Positions 57,063-64,000 of a DNA stretch of 64,000 bases are shown here, one piece after another. The number at the start of each line of letters is the position of its first letter. The first letter of the stretch is position 1. Source of the stretch: Dallia pectoralis (lineage: Eukaryota > Chordata > Actinopteri > Esociformes > Umbridae); contig CM055755.1 in NCBI GenBank assembly GCA_029465975.1, forward strand, positions 11,606,234-11,670,233, in the 5' to 3' direction. The notes below the pieces were generated by a model. It was not told the origin of the DNA, made no database searches, and was given only the letters and a program-made list of their open reading frames with translations. Both the position numbers and the translations under genes were made by a program.

Positions 57063-57885
57063 TACGCCGATGAGCCAATACATTATGACCACCTGGCTGA
57101 TATGCCGTTGGTCCGCTGTGTGCCTCTAAAAAAGTAGTGACCCGCCGAGACATGGATTCAACGCGACCGCTGAAGATGTTCTGTGATATTCGGTACCAAG
57201 ACATCAGCAGCAGATCCTTCAAGTCATGTTAGTTACGAGGTGGCCCCGCCGTGGATCAGACTTGTTGGTCCAACACATCGAACAGATGCTCAATCCCTCA
57301 ATGTGTGCAGTGTGTCAGGGCACATTACCCTGCAGAAGGAGCCCACTACCTACAGAGAATACCATGAAGGGGTGTACCTGGTCTGCAACAATGTGTTGTG
57401 ACACATTCCTACACAGCCTTATATACAACAGGGTGTGATGCACTGTGTGTTGTGAACTTGTGACACATTCCACCCGTAACCATCATTAGCATTTTCTTGG
57501 ACTGGTACCACAGAAGACCTTCTGTCGGTTTGGACCAGACTGGATAGCCTTCGTTGGCCTCACGCATCGATGGGCTTTGGGTACCCCACATCCTGTGGCT
57601 GGTTTGGGGTTTGTCCCTTCTCCACTGTCGGTAGGTACTCACCCCTGCTTGCCGCTTCAGAGCTGCATTGAGACAGTTATCTGGCCTTAAAAATGTGGCT
57701 CTCGTCAAAGTCACTCAGGTCACTACTACTGCCAATTTCTCGTACATCCAAAATGTTGACTACGAGATGTGATTGTTCGCTTACCATCTGATCTACACAG
57801 ACCATGACATGTGCCATGTTAGGAGAGGATCAACCTAATTCGCTTCACCTGTGAGTGGTTCTAATGTTTTGGCTCATCAGCGCAT
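57063..57885. mobile_element. Decayed DNA element with inverted ends
   Basis: The left end TACGCCGATGAGCCAATACA + TTATGACCACC is matched in inverse at the right end, where the other strand reads TATGCGCTGATGAGCCAAAA + CATTAGAACCACTCA. About 823 bases separate the outer ends. Open frames inside (57183-57438 plus, 57409-57714 minus) look like scraps of a broken gene but I cannot assign them. The phrase GAGCCAAAACATTATGACCA occurs in many fish repeats. A related single end lies at 63508-63537. Confidence 0.65.
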
Positions 57886-58974
57886 ATTGTTCATTAGATT
57901 CCGGACAGCTTTTTGGGGCTTCTACTGCATTTGTAATCAACATGCCCAGTGACAACGTTTCTTTTAGCCATCTCACAATATCTCATTTTTTTCTTGGACA
58001 ACAAAAACATATTCATTATGATTCTATCACTGTATATTTATATTTATTTTAATGTTCTATAGTCTTTTTTATCAAACAAATATACTCTGCCCAAATGCAT
58101 AGAGTAGCTTTAAATTATTTACTTAGTTAGCAAAATACTTTTGCACTTTTGCACGTAACTGTTTGTGTATTCAATGTAAATATTATACATTGACTGTGAA
58201 GCAAAATAAATATGTGTGCTTGTGTATGTGCAGAAATGTGAGTCTGCGCAGGTAGTCTGCGCAGGTAGTCCGCGCAGGTAGTCCGCGCAGAGTCCACACC
58301 TGATGGTAGGCATCAATTAATTTCCTGCCCATCAGTCTTATGCTCTGGGACTGTGTGACGGTAGCAGAGAAATGGTTAAAGTTGCTAAAGTATTTAAACT
58401 TTTCCGAGCAACAACTGGTTTCTATCAAAGGCAGCCATTATCAGACCAGACAGTGCGTATATTCTTATTAAATGTAAGAATTATGAATACTTTTATTCTC
58501 ACTTTAAAGTGTCTTTGTGCATATTTTTTAAGAAGACATGCATGGACATCTATATTGAGAAAATGTACATTATATGCATGGATTTAACCAGCCACATATG
58601 AGGAGAAATATACATCCATGGTGTAAATATGGTTGGATAAAATAGAGGACAGCACTGATTTAAAATGGAAGCAGACTCATCAATAGCATAAGTCTGAACA
58701 GTGAGTTGGTTTGGAAAAGGTTGAGACAAAAAGACTGTATAGAAATGTCAACAGGGATGCATAGTTTATCCCCAAGCATGTAAATGTAAGTCTTCTCTCG
58801 ATCTGGGATATATTATTGATATTAAAGCTTCCTTATCAACATAAAATGTGAACTAGGTATGTTGTGTTTTTTGCTCATATTAATGGATTTACTTGTGAGC
58901 CTATTACCAATTTATATTGTTTTACAACATAATGGAAATGAGTTGGTTTAACGTTGGAATTCCATGACAATAGA
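57886..58974. other. Intergenic AT-rich DNA
   Basis: No gene recognised. A small tandem block, GTAGTCTGCGCAG / GTAGTCCGCGCAG, lies at 58240-58290 (about 13-base unit, four copies). Confidence 0.5.
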
Positions 58975-59345
58975 ACAATAGTCCAAGGATAGTTTTTGAT
59001 ACCTAGTTACCAATAATAGGTTAGTTTTTGATACCTAGTTACCAATAATAGGATAGTTTTTGATACCTAGTTACCAATAATAGGATAGTTTTTGATACAT
59101 AGTTACCAATAATAGGTTAGTTTTTGATACCTTGTTACCAATAATAGGATAGTTTTTGATACCTAGTTACCAATAATAGGATAGTTTTTGATACCTTGTT
59201 ACCAATAATAGGATAGTTTTTGATACCTTGTTACCAATAATAGGATCGTTTTTGATACATAAATACTAATAATAGGATAGTTTTTGATACATAAATACCA
59301 ATAATAGGATAGTTTTTTATACATAGTTACCAATAATAGGATAGT
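58975..59345. repeat. Minisatellite, about 31-base unit, about 12 copies, each with CCAAT
   Basis: The unit is GATAGTTTTTGATACCTAGT + TACCAATAATAG. Variants have CTTGTTACC, CATAGTTACC or CATAAATACC. Nearly every copy contains CCAAT. The array ends about 415 bases before the slc12a9 start codon, and single-copy CACCAATAGG follows at 59386. Confidence 0.95.
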
Positions 59346-59420
59346 TTGCTTAAATCAAAGTTATGTGAGAACTTGCAGATGCCTCACCAATAGGATAACA
59401 GCTTGTGGAAAAGGAACGCG

Positions 59421-59495
59421 CTGATTGGACGAGCGAGGCGGATCATATGATCCATGAGATCTGATTGGACAAACGAGGCGGATCATATGATCGGA
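59421..59495. promoter_or_regulatory. Duplicated 40-base block in the slc12a9 promoter region
   Basis: CTGATTGGACGAGCGAGGCG + GATCATATGATC begins at 59421 and again, with AAACG for GAGCG, at 59461. Each copy holds an inverted CCAAT box (ATTGG) and the perfect 12-base palindrome GATCATATGATC. The block lies about 270-340 bases upstream of the slc12a9 ATG, where a TATA-less promoter would be expected. Regulatory use is inference. Confidence 0.55.
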
Positions 59496-59760
59496 TGGAA
59501 CACAATCACACATGAAAACGAAATTACGAATCTGACGATTCATATCAACCGCCTATAATGGGGAAGCGACGGGGAACTTCTATTTGAGTGAAGACACGCA
59601 CATATATGTCTAATTAATTGATATTGAGGTGGGCAAACTATATCGCGACTGATTGGCACCCGGACATTAATTATCAATATGGTGATCATGTTCTCCGTCG
59701 TGTTAATATAGTAATGAGTTTGTGATAATCACGCGGATAAGGCACTTGTGAAACTTCGCC

Positions 59761-62700
59761 ATGCCGGAGAGGACCCCGCTGCTGCACTACCGCCTGTCCG
59801 CCAGTGTCAACGAGCAGTCCGGAGAGCATCAGCGATGTGTTCCCGGGAATGCGGTGCAGGGGACCCCGGCAAGTTCCACACGGAAGTCGGCGCCCTCCAG
59901 TCAACCCAAAAAGCTGTCCACGTTCTTCGGCGTGGTGATCCCGACCTTACTGTCCATGTTCAGTGTGGTGGTGTTCTTACGTATCGGTATGGATCACTTT
60001 ACTGTTCTTTATTCCACTGGTTGTCCCGGATTGTAGGGTTAGGGTGGTACTTCAGGACTGAATAACTCGTGGGTAGGTGACCAGTTAAATTCAGTTAAAT
60101 TAAAGTCATAATGTCCATAATAATACCAATAGTTAAATAATAAGTCATAATGTCCATAATAATAAATACCAATAGTTAAATAGTAAGTCATAATGTCCAT
60201 AATAACTAACACGGTGCGCTCGTTTCACCTGTCCTACGTCACACTATTATAACTGTTATTATTGTTGTTCTGGACTAAATGATTTTGCCATTCGGAAAGT
60301 TTTCATAGTGATGTGAAGGGAAAGTGGAGTGCATCGCAGGGCACGTTACAGTGCTCATGTAGACAACTAAATGTACATAATACAATTCTTCAAAGTATAC
60401 AATAGTCTTATCTGGCTCACTTGAGTTGTCTAAATGTTTTTTTTCATTCAGGAGAAAGTGCTATCTATTTCTCGGGTCGTAAATCGGGTGTCGAGCGATT
60501 AATCGCAATCACATGACTCTGTGTAAAGTCCAATATATCGGATGGGAAGAATAGCCTCCTTATCGATAATGTAATCACAAATAATCCGGTGTTAAATGAC
60601 AAAGTCAATACCCATTAATCAGTAGCCCACATCTTCTGTGTTCACGATTTGCCTATTTAGTTATTTCCAAATGAGGTCTGCAAGTGTTTGTCTGTGTTGC
60701 CTGTGTCTGTGTTGCTGGTGATGCCTGTGTCTGTGTTGCCTGTGTCTGTGTTGCCTGTTCTGGTGAGACGTCTGCTGATGTGTTGTACTTTAGTTGGAGT
60801 TGAACCGGTTAGGAGTTTGAGAGATCTATACCCATTAGAAACACTGCATTGCCTTAAACCGTATTACATTAATGCATTACATTAATATTGTTAGAAGGGG
60901 TTATGCATTTTTGACTGCATTCACACATAAATACAGGACATCTGTAGTTCATGTTTTAAGTCTGTTTCAAAAAATTATTTTTAACAAAATTGTTGTTCTA
61001 GAGATATTTCCCATTTGAACTTTCTCGCCAATTCTTCTATTAGTTTGCATTGACATGTACACTTTAATTAGTTATGCCTGTACTATGACCCATAAACTAC
61101 AATGTTCTAGCCAATATGACTCAGGCTTCATTCAGTAAGTGTAGAGGCAGTGACAAGGTGTCATGATTTACATAATGTTTTGTAATTAATGTGGCAACGA
61201 ATCCACAAATTGCCATTTTTAAAGTAAAGTAACTTGTTTATTTACATAATGAATGCTGGACAACGGTTCAATTTGTAAAAGTTAGTTTTTTGTTTTCAGG
61301 ACAATGCTATGTTAATATTTAAAAAACAATATTTGGAGTGCCATAAATAACTTCTATTGCATAACAATTAAACATCCTCTCCACATCGTCCTGTACGGGT
61401 GACTCTAAGAAACCCAGCCCAGAAAGGGTTGTGAAGAGGATCTGAAAAAGTGAGTGGTCTCTGGTTGACTAGTCTTAAAGCCTGACTGTTTAGGTTCATG
61501 GTTATTGCTTGATATAGCAGCAGTTTTGGTCAGAGATCACATGCTCTCATGTCATAGGTGAATGACTACAATACACAAGTGTTTTAAAACAACTTGTTGT
61601 AGCCCCGATGACAGCAGATGAATTGTGCTCAGCACGACAAGTTAATATAATACCACATCGTCAGTAATTGGTATTCATGAGCCGCGTTTCAATTGGAGTT
61701 ATAGTGGATATTAAATGCATCACTGTGTTAATGTGAATGTCAACTTTTTGCGATCTACTTCAGCGCTTTGAGTTTGTGTGTAGTTGAGCAGCTCAGGCTA
61801 GTTTAGCATTCACAACGTTGCTGACGAATTTACCCATTTGTGTCGAATTAGAAATCTGTTAGTGGCTCCCCTATATTAGTGGTTTAGTGTTGGTTTCTTT
61901 AGGATAGAACATGAGCATGGAAGTATGTGAAAAGTTCAGAGAGTATAGGGTTGATGAGATCAGATATAGCTGATGGCAGGTTGCCGTTATTAGTTAGTAA
62001 GAATACGTCTGGCTTCTAGGCTAACGTATCGCTGTAGCATTGTTACTTCTTTTTGTCGTTTGTCATCAACACAATATAGAACAAGCAAATATACTTTTTT
62101 GCTGTAGTCTGTCACTATTGACTTCCTCTGTATTTGTCCATTTATGATAGAAACATCACACAGTTCAGGCTTCATTGTGAACATAGATGTGGCTTAGTAA
62201 ACCTGTCAACCTGCTTGGTGAGAAACCATTGTGTTGCAGCATGAGGTTAGTTTGCTAGTTTTCACGCGTTTAACTCATTTGTTAATATATCTGGTCCTTG
62301 GAACGTCACTGAAAGACCTAATGGTTCTATCAAACAAGAATCAGATCAATTCAGATATCGCTTGAACTTCAGTAGACTCTCTGACAGAGCAGAGGTGTTC
62401 CAGCTCTTAACCCTGAAGATCCAGATCCTTGTGTTTTTCTGTTCTGCCCCCATAGTGACCAAAAATTGAACTAGCCTTGGGGCTAGGAGTACTCTATAGT
62501 TTAGTGTGCTTTTTCTGCTCAGTTGTTTGTGTGTGTGTGTGAAACAAATCTTTAGTCTAAAGGATGATATATGTTTATAATTTGGAGGCAAATATGCCTG
62601 TGGGGCTGCAGCAGATCACACAGCTGTGGTTGGTGTTCACTGGCTATTTTATTCCACCTATTAGCAGTCATTCTGTTATTTTTGTTTGTTCATTTTAAGA

Positions 62701-63838
62701 GAAACAATAAAGAAAATAATCCCTCAAGGGACTCAAGGTGTTTCATGCTCCTTTACGGTTATTTTTCCAGTTAAGTATGAGAATGACACATTTACAGCAA
62801 GACAATTTCAGCTCTCTGGACGCATTTCTCTGGAACACAAAATGGTGTAAATGCTCTTCTGTTATAAATGGTGCAATTGGTAAGTCCACTGGAGGTCTAG
62901 CCAGGAGGCGCGCTCGAGCCAGGAGGCGCGCTCGAGCCAGGAGGCGCGCTCGAGCCAGGAGGCGCGCTCGAGCCAGGAGGCGCGCTCGAGCCAGGAGGCG
63001 CGCTCGAGCCAGGAGGCGCGCTCGAGCCAGGAGGCGCGCTCGAGCCAGGAGGCGCGCTCGAGCCAGGAGGCGCGCTCGAGCCAGGAGGCGCGCTCGAGCC
63101 AGGAGGCGCGCTCGAGCCAGGAGGCGCGCTCGAGCCAGGAGGCGCGCTCGAGCCAGGAGGCGCGCTCGAGCCAGGAGGCGCGCTCGAGCCAGGAGGCGCG
63201 CTCGAGCCAGGAGGCGCGCTCGAGCCAGGAGGCGCGCTCGAGCCAGGAGGCGCGCTCGAGCCAGGAGGCGCTCTAGAAATGATGCATTCACTTGTGGGCA
63301 CTCAAGCAGCACCTACGATCTGTTCTACTGACAAACAGGAAACCAGAACTCACTTTTTAGTAAACGATGCTCAAAAATAAAGTGTATTATTGTATTCCAC
63401 CAGTCAAATAATGTGCCAGTATTGACAACATCTTCTAAATACTGTTGATAATCTTATAAAAAGCACATTTTTAATATTTAAACATTATTTACATGTACTG
63501 TATACTCTGAGCCAAAACAATATGACCACTCACAAATGAATTCGATAACATAGATAATTTTCAGGGTCTGGTTAGATTATTTTTCGGGAACGTTCAACTA
63601 CTTATCGAATCAACAAATACATAAACCATCAGCGTTCAATGATAATGTTTATGGAAGTATAATATTTGTGACATCATCATGTTTCTACCTTCTCTCTCCG
63701 CAGGCTTTGTGGTCGGCCAGTGTGGGCTGATTCAGGCTATCATCATGTTTCTAGTGGCGTACTTCATCATCAGCATGACGGTGCTCTCTGTATGTGCCAT
63801 CTCAACCAATGGAGCCCTGGATGCAGGAGGGGCCTACT
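59761..63838 (+). CDS. slc12a9: Solute carrier family 12 member 9, first two coding exons (gene continues past the window)
   Basis: Exon 1 is 59761-59986 and exon 2 is 63704-63838; the intron begins GTATGG and ends CCGCAG, and the phase is kept (codon split after one base). Exon 1 starts MPERTPLLHYRL, like the SPLLAYRL start of mammalian SLC12A9. It runs through a Ser/Pro-rich cytoplasmic head into KKLSTFFGVVIPTLLSMFSV and the first membrane helix, ending VVFLRIG. Exon 2 encodes GFVVGQCGLIQAIIMFLVAY, a second helix, then TVLSVCAISTNGALDAGGAY, a signature of cation-chloride cotransporters. SLC12A9 (CIP1) is a 12-helix membrane protein that interacts with and may modulate other SLC12 transporters; its substrate is not settled. 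The rest of the gene lies to the right of the window. Identity is firm. Confidence 0.93.
60680..60765. repeat. Short tandem repeat in slc12a9 intron 1
   Basis: GTGTCTGTGTTGCCT-type units (about 15 bases, with a TGATGCCT variant), about 5 copies. Confidence 0.75.
62899..63273. repeat. CpG-dense 18-base minisatellite, about 21 copies, in slc12a9 intron 1
   Basis: The unit CCAGGAGGCGCGCTCGAG is repeated almost without error. Each copy has three CpG dinucleotides. The unit length is a multiple of 3, so Arg/Ala-rich (plus) and Leu/Ala/Arg- or Pro/Gly/Ser-rich (minus) frames of up to 197 codons result; none is a gene. The array sits in otherwise AT-rich intron sequence about 430 bases before exon 2. 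Confidence 0.97.
63508..63537. mobile_element. Single end related to the 57063-57885 element
   Basis: CTGAGCCAAAACAATATGAC + CACTCACA matches the terminal repeat of the element at 57063-57885. No partner end was found nearby, so this is a fragment in slc12a9 intron 1. Confidence 0.5.
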
Positions 63839-64000
63839 GTATCCTTCTTAACACACAACCACACAGACGCACGCACACACACACACACGCAACATTCACT
63901 GCGTGCAGTTCACGCTTGTATGTGTGCGCCGTTCTCATAGTGCCAAGTCACGCAACATTTCAAGGTCCTTTACTGTAGTTGTTTCTCTATACACACAAAC

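Noticed and set aside
62738..63331. Arg/Ala-rich 197-codon frame and its minus-strand partners
   Set aside because: Produced by the 18-base repeat inside slc12a9 intron 1; unit length divisible by 3 keeps any frame open.

Overview
The window is nuclear DNA from a vertebrate, almost certainly a teleost fish. Genes are split by GT-AG introns, spacers are AT-rich and full of CA/GT microsatellites, there are several decayed Tc1-type transposons of the kind common in fish, and the recognisable proteins are vertebrate-specific developmental and blood-system genes. I cannot name the species.

Layout. 1-15.6 kb: no gene with support. It holds a Tc1 element with a second transposon nested inside it (4.0-5.8 kb), a 160-bp GT tract, a CpG-rich block that may be a promoter (6.4-7.6 kb), a large AT-rich inverted repeat centred at 9810/9811, a hAT-like MITE (12.0 kb) and two minisatellites. 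15.6-34.0 kb, minus strand: a complete chordin gene (chrd), assembled here as 21 coding exons giving 946 residues, with a TATA box near 34.3 kb. Its introns are packed with minisatellites. 34.3-39.5 kb: intergenic, with a 23-bp minisatellite and a CA tract. 39.6-46.1 kb, minus strand: a RING plus SPRY E3-ligase-like gene of five exons. 47.2-48.0 kb: a nearly perfect 30-bp tandem array. 48.4-49.8 kb: an internally deleted Tc1 element carrying a solo LTR. 52.0-56.2 kb, plus strand: thrombopoietin (thpo), four exons visible, the tiny first coding exon not found. 57.1-57.9 kb: a decayed inverted-repeat element. 59.8 kb to the window end, plus strand: the first two coding exons of slc12a9, preceded by a CCAAT-bearing minisatellite and a duplicated promoter block.

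How the genes relate. They do not form one pathway. Chordin is a secreted BMP antagonist of the dorsal organiser, thrombopoietin a secreted cytokine for thrombocyte production, SLC12A9 a cation-chloride-cotransporter-like membrane protein, and the RING-SPRY protein a probable intracellular ubiquitin ligase. Their neighbourhood is informative. In human, THPO and CHRD sit together next to EPHB3 on 3q27, while SLC12A9 sits with EPHB4 and EPO on 7q22. Here chrd, thpo and slc12a9 are together, consistent with both human segments descending from one ancestral block. The most unusual structural feature is the density of tandem arrays, including one in chrd whose unit repeats the exon 3 splice donor.
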